DNA of 64,000 nt. Origin: JAGVSZ01 sp963747775 (GTDB taxonomy: Bacteria > Pseudomonadota > Gammaproteobacteria > Burkholderiales > SG8-39). Below, one piece after another: positions 52,813-61,066 of this stretch; the first letter of the stretch is position 1; the number at the start of each line of letters is the position of its first letter. Both the position numbers and the translations under genes were made by a program. Where the stretch lies: positions 62,001 to 126,000 of the forward strand of contig CAVVGT010000005.1 of NCBI GenBank assembly GCA_963747775.1, given 5' to 3'. The notes beneath the pieces are model-generated. The model worked only from the letters and a program-made list of their open reading frames with translations. It did no database searches and was not told the origin of the DNA.

Positions 52813-54015
52813 ATGAGCGCGGCGTCCGATGCCGCGCCCGCCTCGGACGAGGCTGCGGAGCGCAGCAGTGTCGCACCCGCGCAAGGCAGCCGCCGCGACC
52901 TGCGGCTCGACTTCTTCCGCGGGCTCGCGCTGTGGTTCATCTTTCTCGACCACATCCCCGACAACGCGGTGAGCTGGGTCACCGTCCGCAACTACGGCTT
53001 CAGCGACGCCACCGAGATCTTCGTCTTCATCTCGGGCTATGCGGCCGTGGTCGCCTACTCCAGGGTGCTCCTGCAGAAAGGATGGCCGATCGCGGCGGCG
53101 CAGGTGCTGCGGCGGGTGTGGCAACTCTACGTCGCGCACATCATGCTGTTCGTCGCGTTTACCGCGCAGATCGCGTGGGTGGCGCTCCGCACCGACCGCG
53201 GCGCGTTTATCGAGCAGATGAACCTGATCGGCCTCGTCCAGGAGCCCACCCGCGCCATTGTCGAGACCGCGCTGCTGCGGTTCCGGCCGGTAAACCTGGA
53301 CATCCTCCCGCTTTACATCGTGATCCTGGCCACCTTTGCGTTCGCGCTGCCGGCGGTGCGCCGCGCCCCGTGGATCGCGTGCGCGGGCTCGGCTCTCGTC
53401 TATCTCCTCGCGCGCCGCTTCGAGTGGAACCTCCCGGCGTACCCGGACGGCAAGACCTGGTACTTCGATCCGTTCATGTGGCAGCTCGCGTTCTACTTCG
53501 GCGCGGCATGTGCGGCCGACGGGCGGGCGGGAGAGCGGCTGAGGCCTTACGCGCGCGTGCTCACGCCGATCGCCGTCGGCTACCTCCTGGTCGCCGGCTT
53601 CATCGCGCTCTCTTGGCAGTTCAATCCGCTGGCGCGGCTCGTGCCGGACTGGGTCGGCCGGCTCATCTATCCGATCGACAAGACCACGCTCGACCCGCTG
53701 CGGTTCGCGCATTTCCTTGCGCTCGCCTACCTCGCGCAGCGCGCCGTCTCGGCGGACGCCCGTTTCCTGCACTGGCCGATCGTCGCCCCGCTGCGGCGCT
53801 GCGGCGAGCACTCGCTGATGGTGTTCTGTCTGGGTACGTTCCTGTCGTTCAGCGCGCACGTCTGGATCGAGGCAGTGGGAGGCTCGCTGCCGGCGCAGAT
53901 CGCCGCGAGCGTCGGGGGTATCGCGCTGTTGACCGGAGCGGCGTACATTGCAGCGTGGTACAAGCGGGGCGACGGCGCCAGGAAGAGCGCCGCCGTGCAG
54001 GAGGAGGAGTCCTGA
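52813..54015 (+). CDS. opgC: OpgC-family acyltransferase-like membrane protein
   Basis: A 400-residue protein with about ten membrane segments and the OpgC pattern: DLRLDFFRGLALWFIFLDHIP (residues 31-51), YGFSDATEIFVFISGYAAVVAY and GEHSLMVFCLGTFLSFSAHV. OpgC succinylates osmoregulated periplasmic glucans. The N-terminal 28 residues are disordered and acidic. The gene end touches the GDSL hydrolase start (TGATG at 54013-54017), so the pair may together modify a periplasmic polymer (inference). Confidence 0.86.
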   Translation: MSAASDAAPASDEAAERSSVAPAQGSRRDLRLDFFRGLALWFIFLDHIPDNAVSWVTVRNYGFSDATEIFVFISGYAAVVAYSRVLLQKGWPIAAAQVLRRVWQLYVAHIMLFVAFTAQIAWVALRTDRGAFIEQMNLIGLVQEPTRAIVETALLRFRPVNLDILPLYIVILATFAFALPAVRRAPWIACAGSALVYLLARRFEWNLPAYPDGKTWYFDPFMWQLAFYFGAACAADGRAGERLRPYARVLTPIAVGYLLVAGFIALSWQFNPLARLVPDWVGRLIYPIDKTTLDPLRFAHFLALAYLAQRAVSADARFLHWPIVAPLRRCGEHSLMVFCLGTFLSFSAHVWIEAVGGSLPAQIAASVGGIALLTGAAYIAAWYKRGDGARKSAAVQEEES

Positions 54016-54749
54016 TGAAGCTACTGGTGGCGCTTGGAATCCTGCTGCTCGTCGCGGCGGTCGGGCCGGCGCGGGCGGGTGACCACCCGTGCGCGGTGAG
54101 GCCCGAGCTGCTCGACCTCGGCGTGGGGCTGACGCAAGCGCGAGCGACCATCGCCAAGCGCAAGGAGATCGAGGTCGTGGCGCTGGGCTCGTCCTCGACG
54201 CAAGGATACGGCGCCTCGACGCCGTTCCACTCCTACCCCGCGGAACTGCTGCGCACGCTGCAGAAGGGCCTGCCGAACGTCAGGGTGACCGTTTTCAACA
54301 AGGGCATCGGCGGGCAGGACGTCAGCCAGATGCTCGACCGGCTCGAGCGCGATGTCTTCGCCGTCGAGCCCGACCTGGTCGTCTGGCAGGTGGGGACGAA
54401 CGCGGCGCTGCGCGCACAGAACGTCGCCGAGTTCCGCCGGCTGCTCGCCGGCGGCATCGACCGGATGCGGGCGAAGGGAATCGAAGTCGTCCTGATGACG
54501 CCGCAGTTCGCGCCGGCCTTCAACGCTCTGGAGAACGAGCAGGACTATCTCGCGGCGATGGACGAGGTGGCGCGCGAGAAGGGCGTCGGCGTTTTCCCGC
54601 GCTACCAGATCATGCGGGACTGGTTCGAAACCGAGCAGATTCCCTATGCCCGGTTCATCGGGCGCGACGGCCTGCACATGAACGACTACGGCTACATGTG
54701 CATTGGACGCCTGCTCGCGCAGGCCATCGAACGGTCGCTCGGAAAATGA
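54015..54749 (+). CDS. Exported SGNH/GDSL hydrolase
   Basis: A 244-residue protein with a signal peptide (LLVALGILLLVAAVGPARA) and SGNH blocks: EVVALGSSSTQGYGA (nucleophile, about residues 53-67), FNKGIGGQD (Gly), VVWQVGTNAAL (Asn) and GRDGLHMNDYGY (Asp/His). It removes acyl groups from periplasmic substrates. Position next to OpgC suggests deacylation or acyl transfer on a glucan. ATG 54015 shares its first base with the OpgC stop. Confidence 0.88.
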   Translation: MKLLVALGILLLVAAVGPARAGDHPCAVRPELLDLGVGLTQARATIAKRKEIEVVALGSSSTQGYGASTPFHSYPAELLRTLQKGLPNVRVTVFNKGIGGQDVSQMLDRLERDVFAVEPDLVVWQVGTNAALRAQNVAEFRRLLAGGIDRMRAKGIEVVLMTPQFAPAFNALENEQDYLAAMDEVAREKGVGVFPRYQIMRDWFETEQIPYARFIGRDGLHMNDYGYMCIGRLLAQAIERSLGK

Positions 54750-54796
54750 CGGGACGGATGACCGGGGCGGCGCACGCGCCCCGCCGGGGAGGCGCG

Positions 54797-55640
54797 ATGC
54801 GCACGCTTGCAGCCGTTGCAGTGATGAGTCTCAGTGCCGGCGTCGGCCTCGCCGCCGACCTGCCGATCGTCGACGCGCACATCCACTACAGCCACGACGC
54901 CTGGGAGGTGGTGCCGCCGAAGGAGGCGGTCGGCGCTCCTGCGCAAGGCGCGGCGTGAAGCGCGCGCTCGTGTCGAGCTCGAACGACGAGGGCACGCAGA
55001 AGCTCCTCGCCGAGGCGCCGGACATCATCATTCCCGAGCTGCGGCCCTACCGCACGCGCGGCGAGACCTCGGCACCTGGGTGCGCGACGAGGCCGATCAT
55101 CGCGTACTCGAGGAGCGGCTGCGCGAAGCACCGCTACGTCGCCATCGGCGAGTTCCATCTCTACGGGGCGGACGCCGACCTGCCGGTGCCGCGCCGCATG
55201 GTCGCAGCTCGCGCAAGCAGTACGGGCTCATGCTGCACGCGCATTCCGACGCCGACGCCGTCGAGCGCCTGTTCCGCGCAGGACCCGAGCGCGCGCATCC
55301 TGTGGGCGCACGCCGGCTTCGAGCGGCCCGAGCAAGGTGCGCGAGATGCTGCGCAAGCACAAGAACCTCTGGGCGGACCTCGCGTTCCGCAGCGACCACG
55401 GCGCCGGCGGCAAGGTCGCCGCCGGAGTGGCGCGCGGCGTTCGTGGAGTTTCCCGACCGCTTCATGGTCGGGCACCGACACGTTCGTGCCCGAGCGCTGG
55501 CACTACGTGCCCGAGCATGCCGACCTGGTCGCGCGCGTGGCTCGCCGACCTGCCGCCCGACGTCGCCGAGCGCATCGCGTGGAAGAACGGCGAGGCGGTG
55601 CTTCGGCGCGGCGTGGCCGAAGGCGAAGACGGCCCAGTCG
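54797..55640 (+). pseudogene. Exported amidohydrolase (TatD/PHP-like fold), many frameshifts
   Basis: A signal peptide (AAVAVMSLSAGVGLA) and metal motif PIVDAHIHYSHDAWE start at ATG 54797. After residue 45 the reading changes frame about ten times, but conserved pieces persist: VKRALVSSSNDEGTQKLL, VAIGEFHLYGADADLPVP, ILWAHAGFERPEQ, WADLAFRSDHGAGGKV, AAFVEFPDRFMVG and WLADLPPDVAERIAWKNGEA. Removing single inserted bases (for example at 54932, 54951, 55125, 55204, 55278, 55335, 55421, 55471, 55531) yields one continuous amidohydrolase of about 275 residues. No stops or missense decay occur between indels, which suggests sequence error more than true inactivation. Confidence 0.75.
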
Positions 55641-55642
55641 CG

Positions 55643-56063
55643 ATGGTCGCGCGCGCGGTCGCGCGGCCGTCGCCGCGGCGTCCTCGCGTTGCGTCGGCCG
55701 CCGCGGCGGCTTCGCCGCCTGCGAGCCGCCCGGGTTCGCGCCCGCCGGTCGCATCGAGTCGCGCGACGTCGTCGTCATCTATCGCACCGTGCCGCCGCGC
55801 CATCGAGGTCGGCCAGCACTTCGCGGTCGAGGCGGTCGTCTGCGCCGGAGGCGCGCCGACGACGCGCCTGCGGGTCGACGCGCAGATGCCCGAGCATCGC
55901 CACGGCATGAACTACCGCGCGCGCGTCGCGCCGCAGGGCGACGGGCGCTATCGCGGCCGAGGGCCTGCTGTTCCACATGCCGGGGCAGTGGCAGCTTCGT
56001 CTTCGACGTCGAGCGTCGCGCGGCCGCACCGAGCGGCTGACCGCCGACGTCCTGGTGGAATGA
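55643..56063 (+). pseudogene. FixH/YtkA-like exported protein, frameshifted
   Basis: Probably begins at the ATG near 55643 with a signal peptide (VARAVAAVAAA-like). It continues as CEPPGFAPAGRIESRDVVVIYRTVP, IEVGQHFAVEAVVC, RLRVDAQMPEHRHGMNYRA and LTADVLVE, the beta-sandwich pattern of FixH/YtkA-like proteins with MPEHRHGMN as possible copper-binding motif. At least four one-base insertions (for example near 55801 and 55953) break the frame. It ends at TGA 56061-56063, overlapping the next gene start. Together with its neighbours it forms an amidohydrolase-FixH-MauG trio. The exact start is uncertain. Confidence 0.65.
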
Positions 56064-57270
56064 GCGGCACGCCGCGATGCTTGTCTCGCAGCTGCTCGCG
56101 CCGTCCTCGCTGTCTCGCGGTGCCGCAGCGTCGTCGAGCTCGACGCCGGTCGAGATCCGCCGCATCCTGCGGCACGGGCCGTGGCCGCAGCCGGTGCTGC
56201 GCGATCCGAGCAACCGCGTCTCGGGCAATGCGCGGCGCGATCGCGCTCGGCCAGCGGCTCTTCTTCGACCCGCGGCTGTCGGCGAACGGCGCCGTCGCCT
56301 GCGCGAGCTGCCACGTCCCGACGCGCGGCTGGACCGACGGCCGCGCGCAGGCGGCCGGGCTTGGCGCCGCTCGACCGCAACACGCCGACCGTGCTCGACG
56401 TCGGCCTTCGGCCGCTGGTTCGGCTGGGACGGCGCGCGCCGACAGCCTGTGGTCGTCGAGCGTGAAGCCGATCCTGCGACCCGCGCGAGATGGGCGGCAG
56501 AGCGCGCGGCACGTCGCGACGGTCGTGCGCGGCGATCCGACGCTCGCGTGTCTCTACGCAGGCGCGTTCGGCGCGCCGCCGCCGGGCGCGGACGACGAGC
56601 GCGTGCTCGTCGACGCGGCGCAAAGCGCTCGCCGCGTATCGTGGAGACGATCCGCTCGGGCCGCACGCGCGTTCGACGACTTCCGCGACGCGCTCGCGCG
56701 CGGCGACCGCGCGGCGGCCGCGACGCTATCCCGTCGGCCGCGCAGCGCGGGCTGCGGATCTTCGTCGGCAAGGGCAAGTGCAGCGTCTGCCACTTCGGGC
56801 CGCGCTTCACCAACGGCGAGTTCCACGACGATCGGCATGCCGTTCACGCTCGGGCCGGGGCGCGTCGACGCCGGGCGGCACGACGGCATCAAGCGCCTGC
56901 GCGCGATCCGCTTCAACCTGCTCGGGCCGTACAGCGACGACGCGTCGGGCGCCGCGGCGACGAAGACGCGCCACGTCGAGTCGACACCATGCGAGCTTCG
57001 GCCAGTTCAAGACGCCGTCGCTGCGCAACGTCGCGCTCACCGCGCCCTACATGCACGACGGCCGCTGCGCGAACGCTGCGCGACGTGGTGCGGCACTACT
57101 CGGAGCTCGACCTGGACCGCGTGCACGCCGACGGCGAGGCGCTGCTGCGGCCGCTGAAGCTCTCCGCCGCCGAGATCGACGATCTGGTGGCGTTCCTCGA
57201 GTCGCTGACCGATCCGCGCGCGACCGACCGGCCGGGTCCGCCCGCGACGGTCGCGGGTTGCGCGGGCTAG
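56060..57270 (+). pseudogene. MauG-like di-haem cytochrome c peroxidase, frameshifted
   Basis: Both haem motifs are present, CASCH (56300-56314) and CSVCH (56779-56793). So are the surrounding family features LGQRLFFDPRLSANGAVAC, KPILDPREMG, GKGKCSVCHFGPRFTNGEFH, RNVALTAPYMHDGR and EIDDLVAFLESLTDP. About twelve one-base insertions (for example within 56230-56245, 56360-56365, 56415-56420, 57079) split them into frames; correcting these gives a protein of about 390 residues. Such enzymes reduce peroxide or oxidise protein side chains in the periplasm. ATG 56060 overlaps the FixH-like stop. The clean sequence resumes after 57080. Confidence 0.78.
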
Positions 57271-57280
57271 GACGACCGGT

Positions 57281-57715
57281 CTAGCGCAGCACCGGTCCCC
57301 ACACGACGGCCGGTTCGGGATTCGGCGCAGGCCGCGGCGGCGGGCGGCTGCGATCCCCCGCGTTGGCGGCCTCTTCGCGGGCGCGGTCGATTTCCAGGGC
57401 GCGCTCCTGCTCGAAGCGCATCAGCTCTGCGCGGCGATACACGTCCACTGGCGCCGGGACGGGCTGCGCCTGCTGCACCTGCTGGCGGTAGAACGAGTCG
57501 GACTGGCGCAGCCGCTGGTCGCGCTGCAGGGACTCGAGCTCGAGCCGGCGCTCCGGCGCGAGCGGCCCGGCGCGGAACGACTGGAGCGACTGCTGTAGCT
57601 GCAGGGCGAACGCGTCGGACTGCTGCTCGCGCAGGAGCTGCGCCTGCGCCCCCGCATCCCCGGCCAACGCCAGACGCGCGACGATCAGAACAGAAACTAG
57701 GAAGAACAAGCGCAT
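57281..57715 (-). CDS. Exported glutamine-rich coiled-coil protein
   Basis: A 144-residue protein with a signal peptide (LVSVLIVARLALAGDAGA) and a helical, Gln/Arg/Glu-rich body (LREQQSDAFALQLQQSLQSF, QRDQRLRQSDSFYRQQVQQ) likely to form coiled coils, ending in a proline-rich tail. No known family or enzyme motif. It is convergent with the MauG-like gene and divergent from the isomerase gene 61 bases away. Start ATG 57715. Confidence 0.7.
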   Translation of the reverse strand: MRLFFLVSVLIVARLALAGDAGAQAQLLREQQSDAFALQLQQSLQSFRAGPLAPERRLELESLQRDQRLRQSDSFYRQQVQQAQPVPAPVDVYRRAELMRFEQERALEIDRAREEAANAGDRSRPPPRPAPNPEPAVVWGPVLR

Positions 57716-57776
57716 ACCGTTATGATCCGCCTCCGCCGGCGGTGGCGCAATGCGGCGGATCAACAGGAGGAAGCGC

Positions 57777-58379
57777 GTGAGCCGGATCGTCGACTACTAC
57801 CTCAGCATCGCCTCGCCGTGGACGTACCTAGGCCATGGGCGCTTCATGGAATTGCTCGCGAAGCACGGCGGGCAGGTGAATGTGAAGCCGGTGGACTACG
57901 GGAAGATCTTTCCGGTCTCCGGCGGGCTGCCGCTGAAGCAGCGCGCCCCGCAGCGGCAGGCCTACCGCCTGGTCGAGCTCGCGCGCTGGCGCGACTTCCT
58001 CGGGGTGCCCCTCAACGTCGAGCCGAAGTTCTTCCCGGTTCCCGCGGACGCGGCGGCGCGGGCGGTCATCGCGGCCGATATCGTGAAAGGACCCGCGCTC
58101 GCGATGCGTCTCGCGCATGCGCTCATGCAGGGGTGCTGGGTGCAGGAGCGGAACGTGGGCGACGTCGAAACGGTGCGCGCGATCTGCCGGGAGCAGGATT
58201 GCGATCCGGCCGCTCTCGCCGAGGTCGCGGTGGCCGCCGATGCGCAGGCGAAGTTCGAGCTCTACACCGAGGAGGCGATCGCGCGCGGCGTGTTCGGCGC
58301 GCCGAGCTACGTCGTCGGCGACGAGATCTTCTGGGGCCAGGACCGGCTCGACTTCCTGGACCGGCGGCTCGCGAAATGA
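57777..58379 (+). CDS. DsbA-family 2-hydroxychromene-2-carboxylate isomerase
   Basis: A 200-residue thioredoxin/GST-kappa-like protein. It has SIASPWTYLGHGRF (the SPW/Y site replacing the CxxC of DsbA) at about residues 10-23, an alpha-helical insert, and GVFGAPSYVVGDEIFWGQDRLDFL near the C-terminus. The family isomerises 2-hydroxychromene-2-carboxylate with glutathione in naphthalene-type degradation, or acts on related substrates. GTG 57777 is chosen because AGGAGG lies 6 bases upstream. It overlaps the small lipoprotein start by 4 bases. Confidence 0.88.
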   Translation: MSRIVDYYLSIASPWTYLGHGRFMELLAKHGGQVNVKPVDYGKIFPVSGGLPLKQRAPQRQAYRLVELARWRDFLGVPLNVEPKFFPVPADAAARAVIAADIVKGPALAMRLAHALMQGCWVQERNVGDVETVRAICREQDCDPAALAEVAVAADAQAKFELYTEEAIARGVFGAPSYVVGDEIFWGQDRLDFLDRRLAK

Positions 58380-58699
58380 AGCGCCTGCTGGCAAGTGCCA
58401 TCGTCGTCGCGCTCTCCGGCTGCTATTACGACGTGCAGAAGGCGAACCGGATGGAGATGCCCTGGGGGCAGCGCGTCGTGGTGACCTGCATGGGCGGCAA
58501 GTCGATGGCGATCGATTTCGTGCGCGCGCCGCGCGCGGCGCGCGTGAGCTTCGACGACACCACGGTCACCCTGCCGCAGGTCGACGCCGCGAGCGACGCC
58601 AAGTTCACCGACGGCCGCTACATCCTCTACGTCAACGACCAGCGCGCGGCGCTCGAGGAGACGGGCATCCTCCTGCGTGGCCCGTGTACGCCGCGCTGA
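58376..58699 (+). CDS. Small MliC-like lipoprotein
   Basis: A 107-residue lipoprotein with lipobox ALSGCYY near residue 15. The beta-rich body (VVVTCMGGKSMAIDFV, FTDGRYILYVNDQRAALEE and a final cysteine pair partner GPC) recalls the MliC/PliC lysozyme-inhibitor fold, in which a C-terminal Lys/Ser-containing loop plugs lysozyme. The match is by pattern only. ATG 58376 overlaps the isomerase stop. A spermidine synthase-like gene follows 11 bases downstream. Confidence 0.65.
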   Translation: MKRLLASAIVVALSGCYYDVQKANRMEMPWGQRVVVTCMGGKSMAIDFVRAPRAARVSFDDTTVTLPQVDAASDAKFTDGRYILYVNDQRAALEETGILLRGPCTPR

Positions 58700-58709
58700 C
58701 GCCGACGCC

Positions 58710-59507
58710 TTGGCTGCACTGAAGCAACTCTTCGGCCGCGTGCGCGCGTCGGTCGAGGTGAGCGAGACGCGCGGGGTGCGCACCCTGCACCTCGGCGGCG
58801 CTGCGATCCAGAGCGCGATCCGGCTGTCCAGGCCCGGCGAGCTCGAGCTTGCGTACACGCGTGCGATGATGGCCTTCATGCTGTTCGAGCCCGCGCCGCA
58901 CGATGTGCTGATGGTCGGTCTCGGCGGCGGGTCGATTGCCCGCTTCGCCCACGAGCGCCTGCCGGACGTGCGCATGACCGTGGTCGAGGTGAGCGCGCAG
59001 GTGATCGCCGCCGCGCGCACGTTCTTCGGCCTGCCGCCGGACGACGAGCGCCTTGCAATTGTCGTCGCCGACGGCGCGCAGCACGTGCCCGTCGTACGGG
59101 CCGGCTGCGACGTGCTCCTGCTCGACGCGTTCGACGACGGCCGCTCGGTCAAGTCCCTCGCGACGCAGGCGTTCTACGACGCCTGCTTCGCGGCGCTGCG
59201 GCCGGGCGGCGTCTTCGTCGTGAACTTCATCGCCGACGAGCCGCGCTTCGGCACCTACCTGGCGCGGATCGAACGCGCGTTCGCCGGTCGCGTCCTGTGC
59301 ATGCCCTCCGAAGACCGGGTCAACATGATCGTGCTCGGCCTGAAGCGCTCCGGGACGCGGATCGGTATCGAGCCGCTCCGACGCGCCGCGCGCACGCTCA
59401 AAGCGCGGCTCGGACTGCCGTTCGACCGCTTCGTGCGCGATCTCGTCGCGCACAACCCGGGCAGCGCGGCCTTCCTTCGCTTCGGCCGTTCCGCCGGTGA
59501 CGACTGA
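58710..59507 (+). CDS. Spermidine synthase-like methyltransferase-fold protein
   Basis: A 265-residue Rossmann-fold protein with MVGLGGGSIARFAHERLP (SAM-type binding motif I, about residues 68-85), VVEVSAQVI, DVLLLDAFDDGRSVKSLAT (the Asp of the aminopropyl-transfer site region) and FVVNFIADE. Such spermidine synthase-like proteins of betaproteobacteria may lack true aminopropyl transfer, so the product is unknown. The start is taken as TTG 58710 (LAALKQLFGRV), matching the usual family N-terminus; GTG at 58677 would add 11 residues. Confidence 0.83.
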   Translation: MAALKQLFGRVRASVEVSETRGVRTLHLGGAAIQSAIRLSRPGELELAYTRAMMAFMLFEPAPHDVLMVGLGGGSIARFAHERLPDVRMTVVEVSAQVIAAARTFFGLPPDDERLAIVVADGAQHVPVVRAGCDVLLLDAFDDGRSVKSLATQAFYDACFAALRPGGVFVVNFIADEPRFGTYLARIERAFAGRVLCMPSEDRVNMIVLGLKRSGTRIGIEPLRRAARTLKARLGLPFDRFVRDLVAHNPGSAAFLRFGRSAGDD

Positions 59508-59673
59508 ACTCCGGACGCCGTGTCGGGTGTCCGCTGATTAACAGTTTTTGACAAATGGTTTTCGGCCCCAGCGATGCGAGCGGCATGACCCGGGGTGTAG
59601 AGTCCGCGTGGCAATCCGCCACGGCGGGCGGAAGCCGCGAGACCGATCGACAACTATAAGGAGGGCGACGGGG

Positions 59674-60414
59674 ATGAGCGGGCATGACGCTTTGACTCAG
59701 GCTCGGATCGACCTCACCGCGGCGCTGCGAGTCGCCTGCCGCCTCGGTCTCTCCGAGGGCGTCTGCAACCACTTCAGCGTGGCGGCGCCGGGCCTGGAAG
59801 ACCGCTTCCTGATTAATCCCCAGGGCCTGCACTGGTCGGAGGTCACGCCCGCCGACATCGTAACGGTCGATCTCAAGGGCAATCGCGTCGAGGGCCGTCA
59901 CGAGGTCGAGCCGACCGCCTTCTTCATCCACGCCCGCCTGCACAAGACCAAGCGCAAGCCGAAGGTGGTCATGCACACCCACATGCCCTTCGCTACGGCC
60001 CTGACGGTGCTCGAAGGCGGCCGTCTCGAGCCCGTGAGCCAGAACGCGCTGCGCTTCTACGGCCGCATCGGCTACGACGAGGCGTACAACGGCCTCGCGC
60101 TGGACGACGCGGAGGGCAATCGGATCGCCTCGCGCCTGAACGGCGGTGACGTTCTCTTCCTCGCGCACCACGGCGTCATCGTTTGCGGCGAGAGGACCGC
60201 CTGGGCACTCGACGATCTCTACTACCTCGAGCGGGCGTGCATGGTGCAGGTGCTCGCCCAGGGCACCGGCAAGGGACTCAAGCGCCTGCCGCACGCGATC
60301 GCCTCGGCGACCGCGAAGCAGCACGCCGCCGAGCGCCAGCAGTCCGACCTTTTCTTCGCCGCGATGAAGCGGATCCTCGACCGCGAAGAGGCGGGCTGGA
60401 GCGCGCTCGACTGA
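59674..60414 (+). CDS. Class II aldolase/adducin-family protein
   Basis: A 246-residue aldolase with SEGVCNHFSVAAPG, metal-binding His pair in VMHTHMPFATALT (about residues 103 and 105) and LAHHGVIVCGERTAWALDD. It belongs to the araD/fucA-type group that cleaves or epimerises sugar phosphates or related hydroxyacids. ATG 59674 follows AAGGAGGGCGACGGGG. A TTGACA at 59548-59553 may be part of its promoter, without an obvious -10. Convergent with the gluconokinase gene. Confidence 0.88.
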   Translation: MSGHDALTQARIDLTAALRVACRLGLSEGVCNHFSVAAPGLEDRFLINPQGLHWSEVTPADIVTVDLKGNRVEGRHEVEPTAFFIHARLHKTKRKPKVVMHTHMPFATALTVLEGGRLEPVSQNALRFYGRIGYDEAYNGLALDDAEGNRIASRLNGGDVLFLAHHGVIVCGERTAWALDDLYYLERACMVQVLAQGTGKGLKRLPHAIASATAKQHAAERQQSDLFFAAMKRILDREEAGWSALD

Positions 60415-60427
60415 CGCCGGCGGCCGC

Positions 60428-60916
60428 TTAGCGAGGGTGCAGGTGCGCTAGCACCGCCGCCACGATCGCCTCCGGCGGTCCCCCGATGTCCACGACGATC
60501 GCGTCGGCGGGCTCCTCGAGCGCGGCGAACTGCGACTCGAGCAGGCCCGGGTTCATGTAGTGACCGCGCCGCCCGGCGAGGCGCGACGCGATCAGCGGTT
60601 TCGCGCCGCGCAGGTGCACGACGCGCGCCGCCGGCAGCTCCTCGAGCAGCGCCTCCCGATAGATGGCCTTCAGGGCCGAGCACGCGAGCACCGCGCTGCG
60701 GCCGGCGGCTTCACGCTCGCGCAGCAGGGCGTTCAGACACGCGAGCCATGGCTGCCGGTCGGCATCGGTCAGGGGCGTGCCCGCGCGCATCTTCGCCACG
60801 TTTTCCGGCGGATGGTGATCGTCCGCGTCGATGAATTCCGCCTCGAGCGCCGCGGCGAGCAACTGCCCGACGGTCGTCTTGCCGGCGCCGGCGACGCCCA
60901 TTACGACGACGATCAT
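60428..60916 (-). CDS. gntK: Gluconokinase
   Basis: A 162-residue P-loop kinase: MGVAGAGKTTVG (Walker A, residues 6-17), FIDADDHHPPENVAKMRAGTPLTDADRQPWL (the gluconate-binding DxDxxH pattern), ALKAIYRE and GHYMNPGLLESQF. It phosphorylates gluconate to 6-phosphogluconate for the Entner-Doudoroff or pentose phosphate pathway. ATG 60916 follows AAAGGAACCC. No gluconate permease is adjacent. Size is normal for the family. Confidence 0.92.
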   Translation of the reverse strand: MIVVVMGVAGAGKTTVGQLLAAALEAEFIDADDHHPPENVAKMRAGTPLTDADRQPWLACLNALLREREAAGRSAVLACSALKAIYREALLEELPAARVVHLRGAKPLIASRLAGRRGHYMNPGLLESQFAALEEPADAIVVDIGGPPEAIVAAVLAHLHPR

Positions 60917-60973
60917 GGGTTCCTTTCGGAAGCGGTGCACGGATTCTACGGTTGCCCTTAAGATTGCGCCCCG

Positions 60974-61066
60974 ATGCATCGGATCGCATTCGCCGCCATG
61001 CTCGCCGCTGCCGCGGGTCTCGCCCAGGCGAAGGCGCGCAAGCGGATGCGAAGCTCCAAGCGATGA
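60974..61066 (+). CDS. Possible 30-residue peptide upstream of the sigma factor
   Basis: ATG 60974 encodes MHRIAFAAMLAAAAGLAQA, a plausible signal peptide, then a short basic tail; its stop overlaps the sigma factor ATG (61063). It could be a leader peptide, a truncated exported protein or chance. In a region with many insertion errors the true frame may differ. Confidence 0.3.
   Translation: MHRIAFAAMLAAAAGLAQAKARKRMRSSKR

Noticed and set aside
55643..57270. Treating the frameshifts as programmed ribosomal frameshifting
   Set aside because: There are far too many sites, mostly +1, without slippery heptamers or pausing structures, and they occur in unrelated genes.
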